A stretch of DNA of 64,000 nucleotides, from contig JAGPNK010000035.1 in assembly GCA_020746835.1 (NCBI GenBank), positions 62,001 through 126,000 on the forward strand, written 5' to 3'. Both the position numbers and the translations under genes were made by a program. A model generated the notes under the pieces. The model worked only from the letters and a program-made list of their open reading frames with translations. It had not been told where the DNA came from and did no database searches. This document shows positions 44,062 through 54,810 of this stretch, one piece after another (position 1 is the stretch's first letter; each line of letters opens with the position of its first letter). This stretch comes from Stachybotrys elegans (taxonomy: Eukaryota; Ascomycota; Sordariomycetes; Hypocreales; Stachybotryaceae).

Positions 44062-45398
44062 CTACATGACAAGGCGGAAAGCAATCAAGCAGGTATGGAA
44101 CTCAAAATATAAGGTCATTTCTGCGAGGACTTCTAAGCTATTGGGGCTAAATATAACCTTGGGAGCCTTAAATAGCGCATTATGTTTTGTCAATATTTTC
44201 CGAGGCCCGTTTTGAATATTGGCAGCTCCTGCGAAACTGTGCAGCTGCTCTATAAATAAGTCTCCGAAGGCAGGAATGATGCCAAGAGTCTCCTTGACGC
44301 CCATACGAAGCCAGAAATGGATGCTGACCATTGTTAGCCCACAGAGCTGTCTGAGAGATGAATTGCGTTGCACCTTCAAAAGCTCATTGGCTGATGTAGC
44401 CGTAACAGTTGCAGCAAGGAAGTCGATGCCCTCCGAGCAAGAGAGCCATTCTGGTTGCTGTGTGCCGGTGGCCGTTTTGTCTTTATTGATCAACTCCATG
44501 AGTATATCCCTGATTTTGCCTACAGCTCGGGACTTGCTTCCTGGAGTCGCGTTCTTACAGGATTCTTGATACCCTAAACAGCAAAGTCAATTTTAGCTGC
44601 TCATTGTCCGCCAATACGTACCTATTTTGACTACGCCCATAGCTGTAAGCAGCACAGAGCTCGAGTCTAAATGAATGTGTTCCATTCCTTCATTTTCTAG
44701 ATAGGCAATACCTTCAATTATCTAAACAGTAAGCTGAGAAGTAGGTAGACTAAATTCCTAAGATAGCTCACCTGGCCAATAATAGCTCCGACTTGATGTG
44801 GCGTAGGGTAATCCGTGCTCTTTATCATGCGGGAGAGGTTGATATGCATATCCTCAAATATCACGTAGAGAGATTCCTCTGTAACGTAAGCATCATATGC
44901 CTCAACAAACAAATCGCGTGGAAGTTGCTGTATGCGGGAGAGTGTTTGCTCCGCCTCTTGAGTTGTGAATACCCTGATGTTGACCAATACGTCTGGCTTT
45001 GCTCTCACAAGCGCCAGGTCCACATCACCCCCAAGATCATGGTACGTCAATATCCACTCATAATGCTTCCATGGATCACCGGGGTTGGCCGCGAAAATAG
45101 TAACAGGTTTCTTGTTGCTACCATCGATGAACAGGGTTGCATCCGGGTTAAGCTCCTCGCGATTGGCCAAGTCCGTTATGTGATCCTTTCGGCGCAGCTT
45201 GTTATTGGTATGCTTCTTGAAAGTACCACTTTCTACCTTTGCCTGCTGGAGCGCTTCGTCTATCACGGGTTTCAGACGCTTGGAGCCTGTCGATCCAGAG
45301 TCCCTGAACCTTTCGGGTTTTGGGCTTTTAGTGCGAACCCTGCTTGGACGTACCCCGCTAAAGAAAATTTGAGTGGTTGGACGACCCGTCTTATCCAT
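44062..45398 (-). CDS. Kinase-like protein without catalytic motifs, 412 aa
   Basis: Exons 45398-44772, 44721-44622 and 44573-44062 (introns 50 and 48 bp) join to 412 residues. After a Lys/Arg-rich N-terminus comes a kinase-like C-lobe: SLYVIFEDMHINLSRMI, then IIEGIAYLENEGMEHIHLDS with SSVLLTAMGVVKIGYQE, then an RAVGKIRDILMELINKD helix and a SATVTATSANELLK-like end. The HRD position reads HLD followed by SSS rather than KPEN, and the DFG position reads GYQ; there is no clear VAIK lysine. It is therefore likely a pseudokinase of the fungal family seen near NLR-type genes. Only 25 bp separate its stop from the ferric reductase start, and it is divergent from the DUF3723 gene. Confidence 0.7.
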
Positions 45399-45606
45399 GA
45401 CTGCTCCATGTACAAACGCTCAGATTGGCGATGTGGATACATATATTTGTAGGCTAATGAGAAGCGTTCGAGGTGGTGGCTTAAATACTGACTCTGTGGC
45501 CGTTAGCGGCTGCCGCCACTTTTTGCGCATGTCACCAGGATATTACATGGGGATAAGAAGTCTGAGGTTCTGCGTATCGGTACCTGTAACTACATATTCA
45601 TTTACG

Positions 45607-47287
45607 ATGAGCAAGAGGAAATTGGAGTCCACCTCGGATGTAGAAATTTATTGCAAGATACGAGAATCCCGCTTAAAGAAGGATCGACATTCTGAAAGCC
45701 AGTATATATCTCAGCTTTCATCCAAACATGCTCTCCGATGTGTGAATGCGCTTCTTGGCCACGAAGCACTTGCTAAGTCATTCGACGAACTGCTCACGAT
45801 AAAAGGTCTACGGAGTGGCTGGAGCGTCAGCCAATGGCATAAATACTCAAGATATGCCGAGGTAGAGATAAACTGTCCACAACGAATATGGTACTGACTT
45901 TCCACAGCAGGTTATTCATTATAACTCCCAGGTATCAGCGGACTGGACCAAACTCATACCGCAGGAGGAAGCAAGAACCCAAACAGATTCTATTTCTGTC
46001 ACTGCAATAGAGGGGAAATGCCCGAAATACTGCCAGAACGATAAAATAGAAATCTTTAAGAAATTACAGGCAGGCCAGATATTCACCGCTCTCACCCAAG
46101 CGCAACGGGAGGAATTGTGGAATTCGCTGCTCTTGATCGATCATCCCGTTCTGAGTCTGTTTACACTCCTAAACGATTTGCATTTTATCGACACCATCGC
46201 GCCTAGCATTCGCCACGTTATCAAATTTCCAAAGAGGAGGCGCCCGCCAGGCAAAAAACCCTACGACAGGGAGCCGCCTCCTACTATAGAATCCATCTTG
46301 AAAGGCTCGTTTTCAGCGACTGAAGGTGATGGCAACATGGTAGTCGAGGTATCAAGCGGAGTTTTCTATGAATTATCCGTTCCTGCTGATGCTCGCTTTG
46401 ATCTGGCGCAACGCCAGCTATGGCTGTATGTCATGAGGAATTGGAAATCAATGGCATGGCCTCGACAAAGCGATGGTAAACAACTCCTGGCGAAATGTGA
46501 GCTCCAAGAAGCAGAATTTGACGTCCTGAACGACTTTTCTGGCCTCGCCAATCGTCTTGGCTTCGTGGCGCCAGGCAGTGAGCAGTCAAATAGTGAAAAT
46601 ATATGTGTCCCGCGGCAGAACCATACCCACTCCTTTTGCAGCACTCCAAACCCTAGGAGACGCAGCGGCATCCCCTATGATAATACATACGAAAAAGACA
46701 GGGAATTGCTGTTCATACATAACCTTCATGCACAGACAGAGGAATTCACTTCTTTCTTCGTGCTAAGGGCAATGTACTTTGCATTCTTTGGCAGAAACAT
46801 AAAGCAGTTCGACCTCACTCCATCTATGCTAACGGACATGAAAGCGGCATCACGGAAAGGCAGTTCTGAGGATGCAGGAGATACACACATGCAAAATGCA
46901 GCTGCAACTGAGATCATGGCGACAGAGGAAAGGCGCGAGGCTAGGCATATAACCAGCCAATATCCCGAAGCCCAACTTCCCGAGCCTCATCCTGCCACAA
47001 TATCGTTCTATACCTTCAGACAAGGTAGCTTGCAGATCGACCGCAGAGTAGCCGTTGACCGTTCAGCCGTGGAAATTACGGCAGAGCAGTATAAGAACGA
47101 CGGCTTTATACCATATTCAACGGAGCGCGAACCTCTGATGACCCCAGGCACAGTATTCGATTCGGCGTGCTCATCAGGGCTATATGCCATAATATTGTTG
47201 CCGAATGATGACCTGGACGTTAATTCACGTCTCGAAGAAGCTGTATTGCATCTGAAAAGAAACATGAACGTCTATTCGGTTTCCTAG
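45607..47287 (+). CDS. DUF3723-family protein, N-terminally truncated, copy 2 (544 aa)
   Basis: Exons 45607-45861 and 45908-47287 join in phase across a 46-bp intron that sits where intron 1 of copy 1 sits (after the ...SRYAE / ...RCDE motif). Matching blocks are GEIY/VEIYCKIR, LLGHEALAKSFDELLTIKGL, AGQIFTALTQAQREELW, HPVLSLFTLLNDLHFID and FFVLRAMYFAFFGRN. The GQHR-bearing first 160 residues of copy 1 are missing; no trace was found in the 200 bp upstream. The coiled coil and long tail of copy 1 are replaced by about 170 unrelated residues. The body is open with no frameshift. It may be a short functional form or a remnant. Confidence 0.82.
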
Positions 47288-47739
47288 GGCAATGGGAAGT
47301 AAGCTGGAGATGATCTGTCTACGTGCATGCTATGGCTCAAGAAACCTCAAGTCAATGAGGCATGCAGTCTAGTTTTCGGTCTCGATGTGCAGGATGTATC
47401 AGTTGAAGCGCTTTCTATCATAGGAAAAAATCAATTTACAAGCCTACAGAAGTAATAAAACAAATCGTCCTCCATATGCCCAAAATAGTATGATGGCAGC
47501 CTGCTGGCAGCATAAGCAACCAGGTTTAGGATACGCGTTAATTGCAACACCCAGACTCGAGCCATTTTACGATTATAAATAAGGCGGAAATATCGAGAGT
47601 CCATCGCAAGGGTACATATAGAAGCTTTAGGATTGGCTACTTGAGAAAGTTGTTCATCTGTAGGTGTGCACTGTAATAGCTGTAATAGATAGTCTGTCAC
47701 AGATGTGCCATGGCATGATCCTTGATCCTCAGGTCCTAG

Positions 47740-48840
47740 GATGCAACCGAGCTAGCTCTAAGTTCCTAGAACCAAAAATAGTACCTAGGATAGTGGGCTT
47801 AAAGATTAGAGCTAGCTCTAAAGTTGTGGGATGATAAATGCAGAAACTTAAGAGCTAGCTCAAATATAGCCCCTAGGACAGCTCGAGCGAGTCCTAGAAC
47901 GAGAGCTGGTTCTGGGACAAGAGTGGGTTCTAGGACGAGAGCTGGTTCTGGGACAAGAGCCGGTTCTAGGACGAGAGCTGGTTCTGGGACAAGAGCTGGT
48001 TCTGGGACAAGAGCCAGTTCTGGGACGAAAGCCGGTTCTGGGACAAGAGCGAGTCCTAGAACGAGAGCTGGTTCTGGGACAATAGTGGGTTCTAGGACGA
48101 GAGCTGGTTCTGGGACAAGAGCCGGTTCTAGGACGAGAGCTGGTTCTGGGACAAGAGCCGGTTCTGGGACGAAAGCCGGTTCTGGGACAAGAGTGGGTTC
48201 TAGGACGAGAGTGGGTTCTGGGACAAGAGTGGTTCTAGGACGAAATATGAGCTAGCTCTAAAGTCATGAGTGCAGAAACTTAGAGCTAGCTCATATTTTG
48301 TCCCAGAACTGGCTCTTGTCCCAGAACCCACTCTCGTTCTAGGACTCGCTCGGGCTGTCCTAGGGGCTATATTTGAGCTAGCTCTAAATTTCTGCTTCCG
48401 CAACTTTAGAGCTAGCTCATATTTTGTCCTAGAACCAGCTCTTGTCCCAGAACCAGCTCTTGTCCCAGAACCAGCTCTCGTCCTAGAACCCACTATTGTC
48501 CCAGAACCAGCTCTCGTTCTAGGACTCGCTCTTGTCCCAGAACCGGCTTTCGTCCCAGAACTGGCTCTTGTCCCAGAACCAGCTCTCGTCCCAGAACCCA
48601 CTCTCGTCCCAGAACCGGCTCTTGTCCCAGAACCAGCTCTCGTCCCAGAACCGGCTCTTGTCCCAGAACCAGCTCTCGTTCTAGGACTCGCTCGAGCTGT
48701 CCTAGGGGCTATATTTGAGTTAGCTCTAAGTTTCTGCTTCCACAACTTTAGAGCTAGCTCATATTTTGTCCTGGGACATGCGGAAAGCTAAAAAGCAATA
48801 AACGACTGTAGAGCTAGCTCATATTTGTCCTAGGACTAGG
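47740..48840. repeat. Large inverted array of 18-bp minisatellite units with GAGCTAGCTC palindromes
   Basis: The left arm (about 47880-48240) is about 20 units of 18 bp, agagctggttctgggaca and variants (gtgggttctaggacg, gccggttctgggaca). The right arm (about 48296-48710) is the same unit reverse-complemented, split by a second hairpin at 48372-48420. GAGCTAGCTC or a one-base variant occurs about ten times (47752, 47810, 47850, 48249, 48282, 48374, 48409, 48716, 48750, 48811), in pairs around about 35 bp containing 'cagaaactt'. The outer ends also mirror each other: cccctaggacagctcgagc on the left, gctcgagctgtcctagggg on the right. Confidence 0.95.
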
Positions 48841-48942
48841 TAGGGAATTAGCAAGAGTTTCCTTTTAAATACATTGGGCTGGTAGATCTAAATTCTATGC
48901 TCTACATCGGTCTTCAGTCAGTCCTTGCTCATAATAACGGAA

Positions 48943-49599
48943 ATGCATGAGTCTATTATATCCCAGAGCAGCGCAGACAATGAACAAATCGGCCTGTCTC
49001 CTTTACATGCACTTCCCCCTGAACTAAAGTTCGAAATAATGATCAATATATCTGACATATCATCTCTACTATCCTTTATTGAGACTTATTCAGATTTCCG
49101 AAATATATTTATCAGATCTAGCAGAAGGATTTTATCCACAATATTCATACGAGCATGCCATACACAGGCCAATAGTGGAGGAAGTATCTTGGATGGATGC
49201 TATCTTGACCCAAATTTTGGGCAGGTATACCGCCAACTATGGGTACTGATCCGTCGCGAAATTATACCAAGGGAGGACGCAGTGGCAATGTTTGATATTG
49301 CATGGGAAATTTTTCTAAATGAACGATTACTTCTTCTACCGCTTGGCCGAGCTTTGATAAAGACCTTTGAAGCAAGCCAGATGCACAAGGTAGAGCACCT
49401 AAGTAACAACATCACTGCCCTCGAATTATGGATTGAATCTCGAGCGCTACGATCTACAGAGATTTACTCGGGTATGGTTCAGGTTGATATTGACCAACTA
49501 TCAGCCCGGGCTGATAAGATTGAAATCACGGTGCTACAAACGAAAAACAGACCGCCCTATTGCACTACTATCTTTATACCCCCCTCTCTCCAACTTTGA
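48943..49599 (+). CDS. F-box-like protein, 218 aa
   Basis: From the ATG at 48943 the product has an F-box-like opening at residues 20-60: LHALPPELKFEIMINISDIS followed by SLLSFIETYSDFRNIF, the pattern LPxEL...I...I.D..SL...I of fungal F-box proteins. The remaining 150 residues are helical (VYRQLWVLIRREI, DIAWEIFLNERLLLLPLGRA) as in the uncharacterised fungal proteins that carry this box. F-box proteins recruit targets to SCF ubiquitin ligases. The protein is short for the type and could be truncated at the C-terminus. Confidence 0.6.
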   Translation: MHESIISQSSADNEQIGLSPLHALPPELKFEIMINISDISSLLSFIETYSDFRNIFIRSSRRILSTIFIRACHTQANSGGSILDGCYLDPNFGQVYRQLWVLIRREIIPREDAVAMFDIAWEIFLNERLLLLPLGRALIKTFEASQMHKVEHLSNNITALELWIESRALRSTEIYSGMVQVDIDQLSARADKIEITVLQTKNRPPYCTTIFIPPSLQL

Positions 49600-49796
49600 T
49601 CAAGTCATCTGCCGAAAGCCATCCAGCGGCAGCGTTGACAGAGTCACTGGAAGCCATCTTCCATCGAAAACCTTGATATGTTCAGCGAAGTTTCCAACTA
49701 GTTATGACAGATAGTTAGGAAAGCTTAATTTCACTATCACCTATAAGCACATATTTTCTTGCCAAACTTTGTTTATTGATTTAACAATATCCTTAT

Positions 49797-49860
49797 GATT
49801 GTATGGGATTTCCTGTTCTTGTTCGTCAATGGCATACAGACCAGTGACTTCAAGGTTATC
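49797..49860 (+). repeat. Dispersed repeat 'MWDFL', copy 3
   Basis: Reads VWDFLFLFVNGIQTSDFK, close to the 8785 copy. It lies 200 bp after the F-box-like gene, with no other coding context. Confidence 0.5.
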
Positions 49861-50057
49861 TTTATTATTAAGTAAGCCTCCTCGGTATTGCTGGTCTGCA
49901 TTCTACTAGGACATACAATCGGGAAAACCCATATCTTTATACACTCAATTAGACTGGGTAACGCTCAAGGGCTACTACTATATAGTCGGTCGACTGCTTC
50001 TTCTAACTCCTACTACATAGCTCTGTTCATTACTATATCTATAAACTGGGTGCAATT

Positions 50058-50649
50058 TTACAATATTTGCAGTAACCAAAATCTGTAGACTGAGAAAATA
50101 ATTATAAAGAAGGCAAACCATGCACAGACAATAGAGCCAGTAATGGTAGCCGTTATAGACCATTCTCCTTTATGAACTGCATATACGTTCTGTAATGTTG
50201 ACAATAAGCCCATAAAGGAGTAGATTACAACAGGCCTGGTCGGGAAATTAGACATTCTGATCTTGACCATGGCAGGACACTTACTCAAATATTCGATCCA
50301 TCAAGAAGACATAGTTATGCCTCCATCTAACCCAGAGATAGATGAGACCAATAGCAGCAAAGGCGCAACAGAAAGAAGCAACATAGAGCAGCGGGACATT
50401 CTCAACCGCAGAAGCAATATAGTTTCCAGCTTTCCCACTTTCATGCAAGAATTGGGAATCTTGTAGGGACGCAAATGTCGATGGAAATGTCAGATAGCCT
50501 GCGAGCAACAGCCATGTACAAGCCTTTGCCCCCAAGGAGTGTAGATAAGAGACCTCCTTAGCATTTTCAAGAATCATGTCATTGTACTTCGCATTGAATT
50601 CATATTGCTTGCTTAGGATATAGCTTCTAATTACCGGTAACATATCCAA
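50058..50649 (-). CDS. Four-span membrane protein, 180 aa
   Basis: Exons 50649-50285 and 50235-50058 (49-bp intron, gtaagt...accag) join in phase to 180 residues. Hydrophobic spans are CTWLLLAGYLTFPSTFASL, VPLLYVASFCCAFAAIGLIY, VVIYSFMGLLSTLQNVYAV and SIVCAWFAFFIIIFSVYRF. The layout, a polar N-terminal helix followed by AGYLTFPSTFASL, recalls a recurrent uncharacterised fungal membrane family. No transporter or receptor motif was recognised. Confidence 0.68.
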
Positions 50650-50947
50650 TTAGAATCTGCATTTAGTTCATCCAAAAGAACAATGCTCTGTTCGGTTCTT
50701 AATAGGTCAGTATAACCCTCCAATACTGGATTAAGTACCCATCCAATATTTCTTCCGTGTATAAATTAATCCATAAAAATACAATTAATGTGTATATATG
50801 TACATATGTATATGTGAAGAGTACTGTACTCATAAGAAAGCTATTGTGTATCTATTTTGTGTAAAGCCATATTTTGCTCCTATACAGACAAAAGACTAGA
50901 GCAAGCTAACCAGTCATTCACCTGGCTCTCTTTCCTAGTCTTGTCCA

Positions 50948-52315
50948 ATGCACCCTAGAGTGTCTACTGTATCTTCCTGGGCTTTTTACGCAATACAAAT
51001 GGCACTCTCAAATATTGCTAACGGTAGCCAAGTTAATAACATCAGTAATATCACGATTGCGCGCCCTAGAGGTATTCAGAACTTTACTTTAGAGGAAGAT
51101 ATCATAAAGGACTCTTACTTATTCCCTTCAGAGGCGGTTCGACAGGGAGAAGATGCCACATCGAAACCACTATCTGTACAATTTGTGAACAACTTCGAAG
51201 GTGGCCAAGTTAATGCTTATTTGACTGGACTAGACTCCGACAACGCAGTTGTCTTTGTTGCTGCTGATGGGACCCTTATCTACCCCAGTTCTGGAGGCTC
51301 GCATATGCCTGTCTCAGTATCTGAACGTGTTGCTATCTTACTGCCTCAGAAGGAAGAGTCCATAGAAGTAAAACTGCCTCGATCTATCACCTCAGCCCGA
51401 ATATACTTTTGCGAGGGCAAACTCAACTTTTATGTCGTTAATACACCTAACGGAAATGGCCTGATACATCCCTCGGCAACTGACCCCAACGATTTGAGTT
51501 TTGACTTGAGCTGGGGATTTGTCGAACTGACATACACCGCTGATTTAACGCTATATGCTAACCTCAGCTTCGTTGACTTCGTTGGAATGGTATTAGGCAT
51601 GCAGCTCTCTGTTCTCGATGGCAGTCAGACACAGATCACATGTGGCTTGCGCCCAGCTGCCATTGCAGACATATGTAGGGAGCTTGCCATCCAGACCAAT
51701 ACCGACAGCTTTCCCTGGAGCAATCTTTGCGTTATAAATCAGCTCGGAAGGCCTATCCGTGTTCTTTCTCCAAGCCAGTACAGCATGGTCAACCCCACCG
51801 ATTTTGAGCACTACTGGAGTCGGTACATCGACCGGGTCTGGGAATACTATGCCACCACACCCCTAATTATCAATACACAAACAGAGGCTGGCAATATCAC
51901 ATGCCGAGTTACTGGAAATCTCCTTACCTGTGATGGCGATAATCGTGACTACGAAAAGCCTACGGCCCTGGACATCTGGGGATGTGATAGTGGTCCGTTT
52001 GGCAAGATGGATGGCGATAACATCATACACACTGCTGTTATCCCACGGCTATGTTCTGCTTTTGTGCGATCTACTCTCCTCCTAGAATATGGGAATATAC
52101 AACCTAGCGTAGATTCTTCCCAGTACTATCGGGCAAATCCAACGAATCACTATAGCCGTCTGGTACACAAGTATGAAATTGATGGGAAGGGCTATACTTA
52201 CGCCTACGATGACGTCAACCCGGATCACGAGGACGCTTCTGGTACACTCTCTTCTGGAGCCGCAGACACTTTAACTATTTTCGTTGGGGCACCTGCAAGC
52301 GGATGTACATCCTAG
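50948..52315 (+). CDS. GH64 endo-beta-1,3-glucanase, 455 aa
   Basis: Single exon with most of the GH64 (laminaripentaose-producing beta-1,3-glucanase) layout: PLSVQFVNNFEGGQVNAYLTG at residue 74, DLSWGFVELTYTAD with the acid residue Glu193, SFVDFVGMVLGMQL with Asp210, then WGCDSGPF, AVIPRLCSAFVRSTLL and YEIDGKGYTYAYDDVNP near the end. It should hydrolyse beta-1,3-glucan of fungal or plant-callose type. No clear signal peptide precedes the domain: the first 45 residues are only mildly hydrophobic. Either a first exon is missed upstream or secretion is by another path. The catalytic region looks intact. Confidence 0.88.
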   Translation: MHPRVSTVSSWAFYAIQMALSNIANGSQVNNISNITIARPRGIQNFTLEEDIIKDSYLFPSEAVRQGEDATSKPLSVQFVNNFEGGQVNAYLTGLDSDNAVVFVAADGTLIYPSSGGSHMPVSVSERVAILLPQKEESIEVKLPRSITSARIYFCEGKLNFYVVNTPNGNGLIHPSATDPNDLSFDLSWGFVELTYTADLTLYANLSFVDFVGMVLGMQLSVLDGSQTQITCGLRPAAIADICRELAIQTNTDSFPWSNLCVINQLGRPIRVLSPSQYSMVNPTDFEHYWSRYIDRVWEYYATTPLIINTQTEAGNITCRVTGNLLTCDGDNRDYEKPTALDIWGCDSGPFGKMDGDNIIHTAVIPRLCSAFVRSTLLLEYGNIQPSVDSSQYYRANPTNHYSRLVHKYEIDGKGYTYAYDDVNPDHEDASGTLSSGAADTLTIFVGAPASGCTS

Positions 52316-53691
52316 ACTGATCAACGCACATCGTTACCTTTTCAAAGATCCTTGGCCAACTATTTGGCACCCCTACGTAGCTCGCCATGATGCAGTGCGG
52401 TATGTCTCGAATTGGATGCCTGGTTCGGAGGTGGGGACTTGGGAGTACCAGTAATTAGTGGTAGCCGAATTTAGCTTTTACGGACAACTTTAAATACTCT
52501 GGCATTGCTACCCAAATTTGACCTGCATGGTAAGCATTGTAAGTCACTATGAGCACGCACACAACCTATTCGGCGCCAATGACGCCAAAGAACACATTCA
52601 GGGTCACTTCGCCCCCTGCAGGATGTAGGTTATGATCATCTCTACACACATGTCATGTTAACAACTGGACCCTAAGACGCCTACGCGCCGGTCCCGAGGC
52701 CTACGTCGCACTTCGAGTCATCACCCGCTTTAGTCACAGCATCCCTACGTTTACAAAATATATCTATCCTTAATACCAATGAAGCAATCTTCAGGGAAAC
52801 TAGTAACAGAGGGGTTAAATCGAGAACAGGCAGCAGGCAGTTGGATTCTTCACCTATAATCCCTGCTAGGTTAATCACACGAAATTGGCAGGCTAGAGAA
52901 CGTAGCAGCCCGTACTCTGGCTCATATTTCCAGAAGCCGTGGATGACGATCTAACTGTGGAGTTCACCAAACGCTATACCGCTGCCACACGACAGTGCAT
53001 CTAGTGTGCACAGCGTGTCATCCCGATCTTTAGCTTTAGCAATATAAATACCCCACCGGGTCTCCTTTTTCGTCGTGAGCAACCCCACGAGCAGTTCCAA
53101 TTGCTAGGAAAGATGACATCTAAAAATGGCTCCAACAGATCACACGCCCTCTACCTTCTGCCCACCCCTCACCCTCCAATACTCCGTCTCCCTGCTCTAC
53201 CCCCCCCCCCCCCCCCCCACCTGTTCGCCCACTCTCTGTCCCCCCTCTCTGTCCTCTCTTTCTGCCTCTCCCACTTGTGTTCTTCTTTATCGCCTTCTCG
53301 TGCCTTTGCTCTCAAAGGCGTCATGCCAGACACTGGCTTTCAATAAATATCATATTTTGACTTTTATGATGACTTTGAGCTTGACTTCAGCACACCTGTG
53401 GCTACCCCCTCTGGTTCCAGCGGGCCACAGTATGTGGGATTTCCTGTTCGTGTGCCCCAATGGGATCCAGCGACTTTGAGGAGGCTCCCTCTGTGTATAC
53501 ACCGCAATCAACCGTACTCTGGCCTCACGATCAAACCAAGCCTGCACTGGGGCGATCCCCTTTGGAGCTCATCTCTTCTTTCAAAACATGCCTGGTCTCT
53601 CGAAGCCGCTCTCATCAATAAATATGTAGTGATATGAACGGCTTCCCATCATTTAAAGCCGGTAGTAATAAAAGTGTTGCAGATCAGGGAC
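52316..53691. other. Intergenic with CT-rich tract and repeat fragments
   Basis: It contains a 19-C run (53200-53218) in a CT-rich stretch. From 53319 a frame reads MPDTGFQ, a TAA, then FDFYDDFELDFSTPVATPSG up to 53637. The MWDFL repeat copy 4 overlaps in another frame. No intact gene is supported. Confidence 0.5.
53428..53475 (+). repeat. Dispersed repeat 'MWDFL', copy 4
   Basis: Reads MWDFLFVCPNGIQ, with a gap of about ten bases relative to copies 1 and 2 before gactttgaggaggct. Confidence 0.5.
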
Positions 53692-54063
53692 CTATTGCTG
53701 TGCTACATGCCTCATTACCTTTAATATTGTCCTATGCTTCTTGAGTGCCCAGGATATCGCAGTAGCCAATACCTCCTCGCCGAACTCTTCTTGAATGTAA
53801 TCAATCATCTCACATTCGGTCATCTCAGCTTCTTTGGCCAGCCGATGGGAAAGCACAGCCGCCATTGTAGTGGCAATCTTAGGATCAGGGCCAGTCAGGT
53901 TCACAGGTACAGTTGTTGTTCCGAATCGTGAGAACGTTGATCGTATTTTACGGAGTGATCGGGTAGTGCAAGGCACAACATCCAGTATAGCTTTGTCAGA
54001 GAAGGCTCCTTTGATCATGTGCAGGACCTGGCCATGCTGGGATCAAATTAGCCGAGGAGCCAT
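53692..54063 (-). mobile_element. Tc1/mariner-type transposase remnant
   Basis: On the - strand a start reading MAPRLI is followed by a TGA (54043-54045) and then the N-terminal helix-turn-helix region of fungal mariner transposases: HMIKGAFSDKAILDVVPCTT, RSLRKIRSTFSRFGTTTVP, GPDPKI, EEFGEEVLATAISWALKKH and VMRHVAQQ. It ends at a stop after about 120 codons; the DDE catalytic part is absent. TGA at a position where an Arg (CGA) would be easily accommodated fits a C-to-T change. No terminal inverted repeats were identified. Confidence 0.75.
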
Positions 54064-54366
54064 ACTGAGGAATTGGCCTATCGCGGGTGGTACCTAAGAC
54101 GACGAAGGAACGGGACGGGAGAGGGGAGGGGATACTCGTACAATGGGGTCCAGTTTTGACCCTGGTTATCATGACAGATACTTGTAGGGGACCAAAAGTG
54201 GCACCTCTTGGGCTTGGTACTTTGGCCCACTGCTTAGAGCCAAAAATCGCGCTTTCTCGACGGCGAGTATTGCTCTATATAGTAGCTCTAGACACACTAC
54301 ATTCGCCTTCCTTACTTTGCATAACAGCGCAAACGTTTTGATCGCATTGCCAGTACAACCGCCACA

Positions 54367-54810
54367 ATGACATCTTGCTCATCTGACACAACAGGTACAG
54401 TAACAAAAGCACCCTTGCTTTTTAGGTTAGAAAACTAAGGTCATATATCAGCTAGCGACACAGAAGTTGAAAGCGACAGTGCCGGCAGCCTTCAGCATTT
54501 TATCGCCTCTGACGAGAGCTATATGCCAACTCCGGTAACAGGATCACCTTTGTCCAGTGGAGATGATCAGAGTCGTTCAAGACATCGACGAGGACGCACA
54601 ATGTTACGGAGGCCTACGCTTTACAACGGAGACTTGCGAAGAGGGTCGATGGAGCATCGGTGCAAAAACTGCTGTAGCTGCATTACATCGAACGCAACTT
54701 TCCAGGATCTTACAGATGCTATTAAGGATCTCACGGCACTACTCAGGCAGGGACAAGGACGGTTCATGGAAGGTGACATTCATGTAGAATGTCGGAGGGG
54801 TGAGCGCTAA
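54367..54810 (+). CDS. Small acidic Ser-rich protein, 128 aa
   Basis: Exons 54367-54394 and 54452-54810 (57-bp intron) join in phase: MTSCSSDTT, then ASDTEVESDSAGSLQHFIAS and DESYMPTPVTGSPLSSG. A basic patch (RSRHRRGRT) and a Cys cluster (HRCKNCCSC) follow. The acidic opening with D.SLxxFI.SD recalls small fungal proteins found near transposon remnants. Function unknown. The mini-exon of nine codons is supported by phase and the acceptor atatcag. Confidence 0.5.

Noticed and set aside
47824..48791. Long frames on both strands with RAGSGT or VPEPAL repeats
   Set aside because: They follow the 18-bp inverted minisatellite, are mirror images of each other and have no unique domain.
53101..53479. 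Two overlapping proline/serine/leucine-rich frames through the poly-C tract
   Set aside because: Composition is that of a CT-rich tract read in different frames; no motif.
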